From Hyphomicrobiales bacterium (GTDB taxonomy: Bacteria; Pseudomonadota; Alphaproteobacteria; Rhizobiales; Beijerinckiaceae), in assembly GCA_947455995.1 (NCBI GenBank), contig CANGQA010000003.1, positions 19,414 to 83,413 of the forward strand: DNA of 64,000 nucleotides, in the 5' to 3' direction. Of the stretch, positions 42,569 through 52,200 are shown piece after piece. Position 1 is the stretch's first letter, and each line of letters begins with the position of its first letter. The notes under the pieces are model-generated. The model had not been told where the DNA came from. It saw nothing but the letters and a program-made list of their open reading frames with translations, and made no database searches. Made by a program: the position numbers and the translations under genes.

Positions 42569-43528
42569 ATGAACGACCCGACCGAACCCTGTCATGATAT
42601 TGCCCATCTCGGCCATGTCGAAATGTTTACCCCCAAACTGGCCGAAAGTGTCCATTTCTTCGTCAATGTGCTGGGCTTGACCGAAAGCGGACGCGAGGGG
42701 GACAGTGTCTATCTGCGCGGCTGGGATGATTACGAATTTCACACGCTGAAACTGACCGCCTCCCATACATCGGGCATGGGCCACGTGGCGTGGCGGACCA
42801 TGAGCCAGCAAGCTCTCGAACGGCGCGTGAAAGTATTGCAAGCCAAAGGCTGGGGTGTCGGCTGGACCGATGGCGATCTCGGCCACGGCCCTTCCTACCG
42901 GGCACGCACACCGGATGGCCACCCCATCGAACTCTATTACGATACCACATGGTATGAGGCGCCCGAAGCGCTCAAACCCGCTTTGAAAAATCAGGCTATG
43001 AAATACCCAGCGCGGGGCTGCAATGCCCGCCGGATCGACCATCTGAACCTGTTGGTGCTGGATGTAGCGGAAACACGGGTTTTCTTTGAACAGGGCATGG
43101 GCATGCGGCTGACCGAACAGATCGTGCTGGATGACGGTACCGAGGCCGGAGCATGGATGACCGCCACCAACAAGACCTATGATATTGCCTTCACCAAGGA
43201 CAATACCGGCGTGGCCGGGCGCTTCCACCACCTGACCTATGCGCTTGATTGCCGTGAGGATATTTTACGCGCTGCCGATGTGTTTCTGGAAAACGGTGTG
43301 TTTATCGAAACAGGGCCTCATAAACATGCCGTGCAGCAAACCTTCTTCCTTTATGTGTGGGAGCCGGGGGGCAATCGGGTGGAACTGGCCAATGCTGGAG
43401 CCAGACTGATGCTGGCTCCCGACTGGAAGCCGATCCGCTGGACACAGACCGAACGCGCCAAGGGACAGGCGTGGGGCTTGAAAACGGTCGAGAGCTTCCA
43501 CACCCACGGCACGCCGCCAGTGGAATAA
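42569..43528 (+). CDS. Type I extradiol (VOC-fold) catechol-type dioxygenase
   Basis: This 319-residue protein has two vicinal-oxygen-chelate domains. The metal ligands sit in the second: His158 (RIDHLN), His221 (RFHHLTYAL) and Glu272 (NRVELAN), the 2-His-1-Glu triad of catechol 2,3-dioxygenases. The spacing matches the well-studied metapyrocatechase (His153, His214, Glu265). It should open an aromatic diol ring next to a hydroxyl. It lies divergent from galD-galB-galC, so its ring-cleavage product may feed 4-oxalomesaconate metabolism, although gallate dioxygenase itself is a different (LigB-type) fold. The exact substrate is unknown. Confidence 0.9.
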   Translation: MNDPTEPCHDIAHLGHVEMFTPKLAESVHFFVNVLGLTESGREGDSVYLRGWDDYEFHTLKLTASHTSGMGHVAWRTMSQQALERRVKVLQAKGWGVGWTDGDLGHGPSYRARTPDGHPIELYYDTTWYEAPEALKPALKNQAMKYPARGCNARRIDHLNLLVLDVAETRVFFEQGMGMRLTEQIVLDDGTEAGAWMTATNKTYDIAFTKDNTGVAGRFHHLTYALDCREDILRAADVFLENGVFIETGPHKHAVQQTFFLYVWEPGGNRVELANAGARLMLAPDWKPIRWTQTERAKGQAWGLKTVESFHTHGTPPVE

Positions 43529-43536
43529 GCGGCACT

Positions 43537-44868
43537 TTAGTAATCTTTACCGGCATTGCGGAACAGACGGCCGATTTTCTCGATCTCGCTGTCTGTCATC
43601 ATCGGGGATGTGGTGACGGTCAACGTGCGTGCGGCCAGCGCTTCGGCCTGCGGCATCGGATCGGGCGCGATGATACCCTTGAGCGCAGGATAGGCCGTCA
43701 GTGGTCCCGCAAAGAGCCGCGAAATACCCAATCCTTCATCGATCGATTGGGCCAGCACCTTATCGGCCTGTTTTCGGCTCGCCATGCTGACAAACAGGAA
43801 CCGGAAAGCCGGGCTGACACCTGCAGGTGGCAAATGCACTTCAGAACGCGGCACCGATTGCAGGACGGCTAACAGCCGCTGGACCCGTCCCGCAACCGCC
43901 TGTTGATGCCCCGCCAAACGGTTTGCGGCGTTCAAGGCCACCCCTTGCCGCCACACACCCAAACGGTGCAGCGGGACAGCCGAAAGATCGTCTTCCCCAT
44001 AAAGCGCATAGCGCGGCAGACTGGTGCCCTTACGATGGCTCGATGCACCAAAGACCAGCCTGTAATGTTCAGGATCATAGAAGGCATGATAAGCTAAGAG
44101 ACCGAGGCATTGACGCCATTCCTGCCGCCATGACGGAGGCTGCATCTGCATGGCCAATCTCTTCAAGCCCTGACGGATGATCGGGTTGTTGCTGACAAGA
44201 CAGCCACCTTGAAACAACGTCAATCCTGTGCCTCTGGCAAAACTGAACAGGCCCAGATCACCCGCAAGACCGACCGACAGGCCCTTGACTCGCGCGCCAA
44301 AAGCTTGGGCAGCATCCTCAATCAGCACCACATGCGGGGCAATCCCTTCCATCAACACTTTCAAAGGGCTCATCGGGGTAACATGCCCGCCGAAATGGGT
44401 CGGGACAACCGCCAGAGTATCGTCACTGACCAACCGCGCCAGCATGCCAAGATCGAAATCGAACCGGGATTGGTCGGTATCGCACAAGCGGACCTGCAAT
44501 CCGGCCCGATGCGCCGCAAGAGCCACTTTTGGAGACGTAAAAGCCGGAAGAATAACCTCGCGCGCCAAGGCGCCTTTTTTGAGATATTCAAAGGCAATCA
44601 CCAGCGCAGCAAAGCCGGAATTGACCATGACCACCTCGTCGCTGCCGATCAATCCAGCGAGATGATTGGCCAGAGCATGAGGGATGTCTGCGGGGGGAGC
44701 CTGATCCTTATGTCTGGTGGAAGGGATAAACCGCTGCCTCAATCCTTTGCCAACGAGACGGGCACGGGCAAGCAAAGAGCCCGACGGCCCAACAGTCCTG
44801 ACCGGATCATCGACCAAATCTCTCCATTGCGGAGCCAGGCCCGCTGTCGGCGGCAATTCACGCTTCAC
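43537..44868 (-). CDS. DegT/DnrJ/EryC1/StrS-family protein lacking the PLP lysine
   Basis: This 443-residue protein has the fold-type I aminotransferase layout: VNSGFAALVIAFEYL, then the pyridine-binding Asp in IEDAAQAFG (184-191). The next conserved motif normally reads SFGRGKGLT-like, with the lysine that forms the internal aldimine; here it is SFARGTGLT and residue 214 is Thr (codon ACA), so PLP cannot be covalently held in the normal way. The start is GTG at 44868; no in-frame ATG is near. It follows a winged-helix regulator by about 60 bases on the same strand. It may be a non-aminotransferase enzyme or a sensory protein. Confidence 0.82.
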   Translation of the reverse strand: MKRELPPTAGLAPQWRDLVDDPVRTVGPSGSLLARARLVGKGLRQRFIPSTRHKDQAPPADIPHALANHLAGLIGSDEVVMVNSGFAALVIAFEYLKKGALAREVILPAFTSPKVALAAHRAGLQVRLCDTDQSRFDFDLGMLARLVSDDTLAVVPTHFGGHVTPMSPLKVLMEGIAPHVVLIEDAAQAFGARVKGLSVGLAGDLGLFSFARGTGLTLFQGGCLVSNNPIIRQGLKRLAMQMQPPSWRQEWRQCLGLLAYHAFYDPEHYRLVFGASSHRKGTSLPRYALYGEDDLSAVPLHRLGVWRQGVALNAANRLAGHQQAVAGRVQRLLAVLQSVPRSEVHLPPAGVSPAFRFLFVSMASRKQADKVLAQSIDEGLGISRLFAGPLTAYPALKGIIAPDPMPQAEALAARTLTVTTSPMMTDSEIEKIGRLFRNAGKDY

Positions 44869-44930
44869 TCATCAACCTGCAATCTTGAACACCACACGTT
44901 GATTGTAGCCACATCCAAACGGCTTGCCCA

Positions 44931-45689
44931 TTAAAAGCTGAGCGGCACCGTCGCGCTCAAGCTCTCATTGCGATAGCCTACCCCGTGCACCGTGCTGAAT
45001 GGCGATTGATAGCCGGTATTTTGCTCGATCTTGTGCCGCAAGCGATACACCGTGGTATCAATGCGCCTTATGTTGGGGCTACTGATCCCGAACAGCTCGA
45101 TCAGATCTTCGCGCCTCACCGGTTCAGGATCTTTGGTGATCAGCATCGCTATCAGCCGTGCCTCGCTGGCCGACAGAGGAAAACTCTCTCCTTCTGGCGG
45201 GATCAACACCATCGCCACCGGATCAAACTGCCAGAGTTTTCGATCATCGACCGCTTTTCTGCCGCTCTCGGCAGCACCTGATGGCGACAACCTGCCCCGG
45301 TTCTTACGCATTACACTGTGCAATGCGAAAGACAGCTGATCCATCTCGACCGGTTTATCCAGCAAAATATCCGCCCGTTTTACCAAGACGTCATAAAGGG
45401 GATTGCGTCCGGCCTGAACGGCAACATGCAGCGGACGTGACACAATTAAAATCTGCATCGGCCTCGTCGCCAACCATTCCCACACGGATCGGGCATAAGA
45501 GGCCGATTCACCTGCCGCCAGATCGGAGTCAATCAGCAAGCACACCTGTTGCAAGTCAGGACTGGCCAGCAGGACCTCCCAATCCTGAACCCTCCGCACC
45601 GACATGAAAGAGGATGCAAATGAACGGCTGACCTGCTCATGGAACAATTCATTATTAGACACAACGCAAAGATGTTGCGGATATTCCAT
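44931..45689 (-). CDS. OmpR-type winged-helix regulator with atypical receiver domain
   Basis: This 252-residue protein has an N-terminal receiver-like domain and a C-terminal OmpR/PhoB winged helix (SASEARLIAMLITKDPEPVRREDLIELFG, then YRLRHKIE). In the receiver the usual acidic pair is replaced by VVSNNELF, while the candidate phospho-site Asp in LLIDSDL and a Lys in LLDKPV remain. Such atypical receivers often work without phosphorylation. The start at 45689 is ATG; a TTG lies three bases earlier. No histidine kinase is near. It lies in front of the DegT-like gene and behind an AT-rich island. Confidence 0.83.
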   Translation of the reverse strand: MEYPQHLCVVSNNELFHEQVSRSFASSFMSVRRVQDWEVLLASPDLQQVCLLIDSDLAAGESASYARSVWEWLATRPMQILIVSRPLHVAVQAGRNPLYDVLVKRADILLDKPVEMDQLSFALHSVMRKNRGRLSPSGAAESGRKAVDDRKLWQFDPVAMVLIPPEGESFPLSASEARLIAMLITKDPEPVRREDLIELFGISSPNIRRIDTTVYRLRHKIEQNTGYQSPFSTVHGVGYRNESLSATVPLSF

Positions 45690-45692
45690 CAA

Positions 45693-46040
45693 AAAAACCT
45701 TTAAAAATAAAATTTAAATTAACATATAAATCAGGAACCATTGAATAATGAATAAAATTATTTTTTCAATATAATTTTATTAAAATCATGATTTTTATTA
45801 AAATACAATTTTAAGTTGAATTTTAATTTTTTACATCAATTTATTTATCTTCTTTTAAAACCAGATTTGAAATCATCATACACCGGACAGCATCGCGCTG
45901 AAAGCCTAGCTGCTCAAACGCCAAAACATGTGGTATTTGAGGTTATGGGCTGGAACCAAATGGCGATTTGACGCATTTTAAAAGTGAGAAAATGTGAGTC
46001 GTTTACCTGTCTCGCAATTTTGATGTTTTGCTAGAATTGG
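45693..46040. promoter_or_regulatory. AT-rich divergent region with palindrome and direct repeats
   Basis: This 350-base gap has a strongly AT-rich part from about 45695 to 45860. It contains a perfect 14-bp palindrome AAAATCATGATTTT (45782-45795) flanked by near-identical copies of ATTTTATTAAAAT, one at 45774-45786 and one starting near 45791. The rest has no recognised feature. It separates the winged-helix regulator from the formyl-THF hydrolase-like gene, so an autoregulatory operator or nucleoid-protein site is likely. Confidence 0.45.
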
Positions 46041-46967
46041 ATGAGATATATGCGGATCATTGTGAACGGGCAGCAGGCTTTCGGAGAGGCGGTGTTGCGC
46101 GCTCTTGTCGAGCGGGGCGAGAATGTCGTGGCGGTCTATTGTGCTCCCGACAAGATTGGCGCCCGTCCCGACCCCCTCAAGCTAGCCGCCGAAAGCCTCG
46201 GACTGCCTGTATACCAGCCGCAATCGTTCAAAAATCCGGATGTTTGGGCCCAGATGTCGGCACTCAAACCCGATCTTTGTGTCATGGCCTTTGTGACCAA
46301 ATTTGTTCCCTCTGATTGCCTGTCTATTCCGCGCCTTGGAACAATCCAATACCACCCGTCTTTGCTACCGCGCCATCGCGGACCCAGTGCGATCAATTGG
46401 CCGATCATTCAAGGTGAAACCGTGACAGGCCTGTCAATTTTCTGGCCTGATGACGGGCTGGATACCGGCCCGATCCTGCTGCAAAAAACAATCAATATCG
46501 GGCCTGACGATACTTTGGGCACTCTGTATTTCGATAATCTGTTTCCCATGGGTGTGAGCGCGATGCTGGAAAGTGTCGATCTGGTCCGTGAGTGCAAAGC
46601 CCCCAGGGTCGAGCAGGATCATACGCTGTCCGACTATCAAGGCTGGTGCAAGGCAGAGGATTGCGTAATCGATTGGGCAAAACCCGCGCAGACGGTCTAT
46701 AACCTGATCCGGGGGGCCAATCCTTCACCCGGTGCATCCACCCTGTTCAAAGACGAGAGCCTGAGCCTGTACGATGCCCGGATGACGGGCTCACAAGGCG
46801 GCAAGACGGGCTCGATATCGGCTGTGCATGAGGATGGGATCGTTGTCGAAGCTGGTGGCGGGGCCATTTTGGTGCAGCGTTTGCGCTTCGGCAAAGGCCC
46901 CAAAGAGGCCGCAACGGAATGGTTCAAGCGTGAGGCACTCACAATCGGAACCCAATTGGGATCATAA
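46041..46967 (+). CDS. Formyltransferase-fold protein, 10-formyl-THF hydrolase-like
   Basis: This 308-residue protein has an N-terminal formyltransferase domain with YHPSLLPRHRGPSAINW and DDGLDTGPILLQ (the conserved His and Asp), then a C-terminal OB-like domain. The whole resembles the hydrolase part of 10-formyl-THF dehydrogenase (ALDH1L1) more than methionyl-tRNA formyltransferase. The Asn of the usual Asn-x-His motif is replaced (IQYHPS). It may hydrolyse formyl-THF or transfer formyl to another acceptor. A second ATG at 46050 is possible. It lies 24 bases before an aldo/keto reductase. Confidence 0.8.
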   Translation: MRYMRIIVNGQQAFGEAVLRALVERGENVVAVYCAPDKIGARPDPLKLAAESLGLPVYQPQSFKNPDVWAQMSALKPDLCVMAFVTKFVPSDCLSIPRLGTIQYHPSLLPRHRGPSAINWPIIQGETVTGLSIFWPDDGLDTGPILLQKTINIGPDDTLGTLYFDNLFPMGVSAMLESVDLVRECKAPRVEQDHTLSDYQGWCKAEDCVIDWAKPAQTVYNLIRGANPSPGASTLFKDESLSLYDARMTGSQGGKTGSISAVHEDGIVVEAGGGAILVQRLRFGKGPKEAATEWFKREALTIGTQLGS

Positions 46968-46991
46968 AACAACAACAGGGGAAAACGTCGG

Positions 46992-48014
46992 ATGGATTAT
47001 CATAAATTGGGCCGTTCAGGCCTGAAAGTATCGCCCTTGTGTCTTGGCACCATGATGTTTGGCGCACAAACCGACGAACCGACCTCGCAGCGGATCATCG
47101 CAGCCGCCCGCGAACATGGCGTCAACTTCATCGACACCGCCGATACCTATAACGAGGGCGTCTCGGAGGAGATTGTCGGTCGCGCCATTGCCAGGGATCG
47201 GGATGCGTGGGTCCTGGCCACCAAAGTTGCCAATATCGTGCACCAGACACCAAGTGGCACCGCACCCAACAAAAGCGGCCTATCACGCAAATGGATCATG
47301 GAAGCCGCCGACAATAGTCTGAAACGGCTCGGCACCGATTATATCGACATCTATTATCTGCACAAAGAAGACCATTCGACCCCGCTGGACGAAACCGTCA
47401 AGGCGATGGGTGATTTGATGAAATCGGGTAAAATCCGCTATTTCGGCATCTCGAACTATCGTGCCTGGCGTTTGGCGGAAATCTGCCGGATGTGTGACGA
47501 ATGGGGCATTGACCGCCCGATCGTCAGCCAACCCTATTACAATGCCATGAACCGGATGCCGGAAGTCGAGCATCTGCCTGCCTGCGGCCATTTCGGACTC
47601 GGTGTAGTCCCCTATAGTCCGCTGGCACGGGGCGTGCTGACAGGCAAATACGACCCCAACCGTCCGCCGCCCGAAGGCACCCGCGCCGGGCGTCAGGACC
47701 GCCGCATGATGCAGACCGAGTGGCGGGTTGAATCGCTTGATATCGCCCAGGAAATCAAGAACCATGCCGAGGCGCGCAACACCAGGGCGCAATATCTGGC
47801 GCTGGCTTGGGTGCTGAACAACAAGCACGTCACCTCGGTAATCGGGGGGCCCCGCACCGAGGAACAATGGGCCGATTATCTGGCAGCCCTCGATTACACC
47901 TTCACAGCCGAGGACGAAGCCCTGATCGACCGTCTGGTGCCTGCAGGACACCCTTCGACGCCGGGCTATAATGACCCTGCCTACCCGCTCGAAGGGCGTG
48001 TATCGCGGGTTTAA
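46992..48014 (+). CDS. Aldo/keto reductase
   Basis: This 340-residue TIM-barrel oxidoreductase has the AKR catalytic tetrad as Asp48 and Tyr53 (FIDTADTYNEG), Lys78 (LATKVA) and His124 (YYLHKED), so it should be an active NADPH-dependent reductase. The N-terminus MDYHKLGRSGLKVSPLCLGT is typical of the aryl-alcohol dehydrogenase / YghZ-like group. A ribosome-binding site AGGGG precedes the ATG. It forms a two-gene set with the formyl-THF hydrolase-like gene and ends before a strong terminator. The substrate is unknown. Confidence 0.9.
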   Translation: MDYHKLGRSGLKVSPLCLGTMMFGAQTDEPTSQRIIAAAREHGVNFIDTADTYNEGVSEEIVGRAIARDRDAWVLATKVANIVHQTPSGTAPNKSGLSRKWIMEAADNSLKRLGTDYIDIYYLHKEDHSTPLDETVKAMGDLMKSGKIRYFGISNYRAWRLAEICRMCDEWGIDRPIVSQPYYNAMNRMPEVEHLPACGHFGLGVVPYSPLARGVLTGKYDPNRPPPEGTRAGRQDRRMMQTEWRVESLDIAQEIKNHAEARNTRAQYLALAWVLNNKHVTSVIGGPRTEEQWADYLAALDYTFTAEDEALIDRLVPAGHPSTPGYNDPAYPLEGRVSRV

Positions 48015-48031
48015 CAGACCCCTTTGATGAC

Positions 48032-48059
48032 AAAAGGCCGCAGTGATGCGGCCTTTTTG
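48032..48059 (+). terminator. Strong intrinsic terminator after the aldo/keto reductase
   Basis: AAAAGGCCGCA (48032-48042), loop GTGA and TGCGGCCTTTT (48047-48057) form a perfect 11-bp stem followed by T residues. It can act for both the aldo/keto reductase gene and the convergent RND operon. Confidence 0.85.
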
Positions 48060-48098
48060 CTGTGTCTTTCCCGTGGAGACGATTGAGCGGGAGACGAT

Positions 48099-49226
48099 TT
48101 AGCGCCGCGCCTCTGCCGCTCGCACTTTCGAGCCTTCGACCAGATCGCTCGACACGTTGAGGCCAACCCGTTCTCCGACTTTCAAACCGTCGGCAATATT
48201 GATCAGCGCGCCATCGGTGGAAGCCACTTTGATGGGACGGAATTTGATGGTGGAATCCTCGCCGATCACCGCCACTTGCTGGGTGCTGCCGCGCTGCATC
48301 ATGGCCGAGACAGGAATTTGCGGGAAGCTTTTCACAGGGACACGCAAGCTGACATTCACGAAGCTGCCGGGAACCAGAAACTGGTCGCTATTGTCGATAT
48401 CGAGCTCGACAAATAGCGTCCGCGTCCGCGGATCAAGCGTGCCGGCGGTGCGGCTGATCTTGGCCTTGCGTTTGCGGTCGGGATTGGCTGAGTCGATAAT
48501 TTCGGCTTCATCTCCCACTTTGATGGCCGAAACATCGCGCTGCTCGACGTAAATTCCGATACGCAGCTTGGAATTATCGGCAATCTGCATCACCGGCAGC
48601 GAACTGGCCTGATTGGTCGTGGCGGCCTGCATCAAGGCACCAGGATCGGCAAAGCGGGCGACAACCGTGCCATTAAAGGGCGCTTTGAGGGTTTGATAGG
48701 ACCGCATGATGCCGAGATTGCGCACCGTCTCCTGTGCCATGCGGTAATTGGTTTCAGCCTGTTCTGCGGCCTGTTGCGATGTGGTGCTGTTGCGCAACAA
48801 TTCGCGCGAACGGGCATCAATGCGTTGCTTTTGATCCAGATCGGCCACTGCGCTTTGATATTGGCTTTCCAGCTCCGCGCTGTCGATTTCAGCAATCACC
48901 TGATTGGCCGTCACCTGATCACCTTTATCCACCGCAACCGATTTCAAATAGCCACTGACTTTGGCAAAGATGGTGGTGGTCTGATAGGGACGCGCATCGC
49001 CGAGAAGCTGGATAATTCTGAATTGCGGGCCCTGCACCACGTTGGCAGTAACCACACGAGGGCCACGCGCCACATCGGCCTCCATTGCGGCTTTAACATT
49101 GGCCAAGCCCGCTGACGATTGCGTCATGTAGTAGGCAGTGCCCAGCACGGTTGTAACCACACAGGCGGCTCCGGTGATATACAGGCGCGTTTTAGATGAG
49201 CGGCCCTGAGAGGAAAGTTGATCCAT
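48099..49226 (-). CDS. RND efflux periplasmic adaptor
   Basis: This 375-residue membrane-fusion protein has an N-terminal membrane anchor (YITGAACVVTTVLGTAYYM), a lipoyl-like domain (LKSVAVDKGDQVTANQVIAEIDS), a coiled-coil hairpin and a C-terminal barrel. It is 6 bases after the second RND permease and belongs to the same operon. Its partner permease carries an in-frame stop, so this adaptor may have no full partner, or may serve another pump. There is no outer-membrane factor in this operon. Confidence 0.87.
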   Translation of the reverse strand: MDQLSSQGRSSKTRLYITGAACVVTTVLGTAYYMTQSSAGLANVKAAMEADVARGPRVVTANVVQGPQFRIIQLLGDARPYQTTTIFAKVSGYLKSVAVDKGDQVTANQVIAEIDSAELESQYQSAVADLDQKQRIDARSRELLRNSTTSQQAAEQAETNYRMAQETVRNLGIMRSYQTLKAPFNGTVVARFADPGALMQAATTNQASSLPVMQIADNSKLRIGIYVEQRDVSAIKVGDEAEIIDSANPDRKRKAKISRTAGTLDPRTRTLFVELDIDNSDQFLVPGSFVNVSLRVPVKSFPQIPVSAMMQRGSTQQVAVIGEDSTIKFRPIKVASTDGALINIADGLKVGERVGLNVSSDLVEGSKVRAAEARR

Positions 49227-49232
49227 CGCTGA

Positions 49233-52200
49233 TTATCCGTTTACCGACGGGACATGTCCCGAATGAGTTGGGGCATCATGGGCTGTTGAGGCATGAGCAG
49301 AGGCAGAAAGGGCTGAGGCAGCTCCTGCCGATTCAATCGCATATTGCGCATCAAGCTCGTGCAGGCGCGGCGGCTTGCGGCGCAACAACGTGTAAAAGAT
49401 CGGCACAATGATCAGCGTGGCAATGGTGGCTGCCAGCAGGCCGCCGATCACAGCACGGCCGAGCGGCGCGTTTTGCTCGCCCGCTTCCCCCAAGCCCAAG
49501 GCCATCGGGATCATGCCGAGGATCATCGCCAGCGCGGTCATCAGGATCGGGCGAAGACGTGTCTTGCCCGATTCCACCACCGCCTCGAACGGGGTCACAT
49601 CGCCGCGGGCGCGAACATCATTGGCAAAACTGACCACCAGAATGGAATTGGACACTGAAATCCCGACCGTCATGATCGTCCCCATCAGGGATTCCACATT
49701 GATGGTGGTGCCTGTCAGGGCCAGCATCCAGATGATGCCGACCAGCGCGCCCGGAATGGCCATCATGATGATAAAAGGATCAACCCAGGACTGGAACAGC
49801 ACAACCAGCAGCGCATAGACCAGAATAATCGCTATCACCAGGCCTTGTGCCAGACGGGTGAACGAGGAGTCCATCACTTCGGGCTGGCCACGCAGATCGA
49901 TATGGGTGGTAACCGGAAGGTCTTTTGATACATCGGCGATCGCCTTGCGCACATCGACAGCCACACCCCCCAAATCACGCCCGTCGACATTGGCCGCCAC
50001 GTCGATCACCCGCTGCACGGAGTAATGGTTGATGGCTGCCAGCGAGCTGCGCGGGCGCACCGATGCAATATCGGACATGCGGGTGACGGGCGCATTCGGG
50101 AAGGTCGAATATTGGGTGGTCGAAAACTGGTTGGCAACATTGGAAGGCTGGTTAACCATCGGCTGGCTGACCGGCAGGCCCATCAAATCATCAACCGTCT
50201 GGATCGCTTCCATCGGCTGTCGCACCGCCACGAAATAATTCACATTATTGGCAGGATTGAGGAAATAAGAGGGAGCAACCAGCGAGCTTGAAGACAGTGA
50301 GACCAGCAGATTGTTGGATACATCGCGTTGCGAGACACCAAGTTGTGCCGCGCGCAAGCGATCAACATCGACCTGCAAGGTCGGATAATCGAGAATCTGG
50401 GTAATATGCGGATCAGCCACACCCGGAATTTTCTGCAAAGCCAGCAACAGTTTCTGGGCAAGTTCATAAGAGCGGTTGAAATTGGGATCAGAAATCTGGA
50501 TGTCAATCGGAGCAGACATGCCGAAATTCAGCACCTGCGAGACAATATCGGCATTCTGGAAATAGAACATGGCACCAGGGAAGGCATCGGGCAGCACCGC
50601 ACGCAGTGCGCGGATGTGATCGGGGCTCGGCTTATGGCCCTTTTTCAGCTGGATCAGAATATCAGCATCGGCACTTGATACGTTATCTGAGGGAATCAGC
50701 GCAAGGTTGGTGGCGAAGGGCACACCCACCACGTCATTGATGGTCTGGATCTCATCATTGCCGATCACTTCGCGGATTTTGGCTTGCACAGCCAGCACAT
50801 TCTGCTCGGTGACTTCAAGGCGCGTGCCGGCCGGGCCACGATAATGCAATTTGATAATGCCGACATCAGCGGTGGGGAAGAAGTCCTTACCGAGATGACC
50901 CGCCATCACCAGCGACACCACCAGCACAACACCGAATGTCACCAACACGAAGCCGCGGGCCCGCAAACAGGACTCGAGCGCATTCTGGTATCCGGTCCGC
51001 ACCCATTCAAAACCTCGCTCGAACTGCGCAAAAACGCCGGTCGGGGTTTCGTGCGCATGCTCGGTCAGCATCATACGCGCCATGGTCGGCACAATCGAGA
51101 AGCTGAGCACATAAGAGGCCAGCATCGCCAGCACCACGGTCAAGCCCAGAGGAATAAACAGGTAACGTGCCGCCCCTTCGAGCAAAAACACGGGGAAGAA
51201 CACAATACAAATGGCCAGCGTGGCCACTGTCAACGGCGTCACCACCTCCGAACAGCCATCGAGAATGGCCACCGTCAACGGCTTGCCGAGCGACTGGTTG
51301 CGGTGGATGTTTTCAATCGTCACGGTCGCGTTGTCCACCAACAAGCCGATGGCCAGCGCAAGACCGCCCAGCGTCATCAGATTGATGGTTTCTCCTGCCG
51401 CATAAAGCCCTGCAATTCCGGCCAAAATCGACAGGGGGATCGAGGCTGACACGATCACCATATTCCGCCAGGAACCCAGGAAGAAAAGGATCATCAGCGA
51501 GACGAGGATCGATGAAACAAGTGCCTCTTCAAGCACATTGTGGATTGCGGAGCGCACAAACACCGACTGGTCGAAATCGAGCTGCATCTCCAGCCCCTCG
51601 GGGGCTGCGGCCTTGATTTCCGGAAGCAAAGCGCGGGTGGCCTCGACCACTGCGATGGTCGAGGCATCGGAATGGCGCATGACGGTGACATAGGTGGCCC
51701 GCTAACCATTCACATGCACCATATTGGTCTGGTTGGCGAAACTGTCGCCCACTTTGGCGACATCGCCCAAGGTCACCACAATGCCGTTACGCACGGCCAG
51801 AGGCAGGTTGGAAAACTGAGCCACATTGGGCGGACTGGAATTGATCGCCACATTATATTCGCGTTCGCCGATGCGCGCGACCCCGGCCGGCACGATCACA
51901 TTGGAACTTTGCAGCGCCGCCACAACATCGCTCGGCGATACACCTTTGGCGGCCATTCGGGCCGGATCAATATCAACGATAATCTGGCGCGCTTTGCCGC
52001 CATAAGGCGCCGACAGCGAAATGCCCGGAATTGTGAACAGCTTCAAACGCACGAAATTGAAGGTGTAATCGAGAATCTGTTCCTCGGGGATTGTCTTGCT
52101 CGACGATGTCATCTGCACGACACCGACATTGGACGCGCTGAATGGAATGAGGATCGGTGGTGTCATGCCCGGTGGCATCACACGCAAAACCTGATTGTTG

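Noticed and set aside
46041..46967. Call as methionyl-tRNA formyltransferase (fmt)
   Set aside because: The His-Pro-Ser-Leu-Leu-Pro-Arg-His-Arg-Gly segment and following text resemble the ALDH1L1 hydrolase domain more closely, and there is no def gene beside it.
43537..46967. Sugar N-formylation pathway (aminotransferase plus formyltransferase)
   Set aside because: The DegT-like protein has no PLP lysine, the formyltransferase-fold protein resembles formyl-THF hydrolases, and no nucleotide-sugar genes are present.
49233..51680. Independent shorter RND permease beginning at 51680
   Set aside because: It would lack TM1 and most of the first periplasmic loop and has no ribosome-binding site; the upstream ORF supplies exactly the missing part in the same frame.
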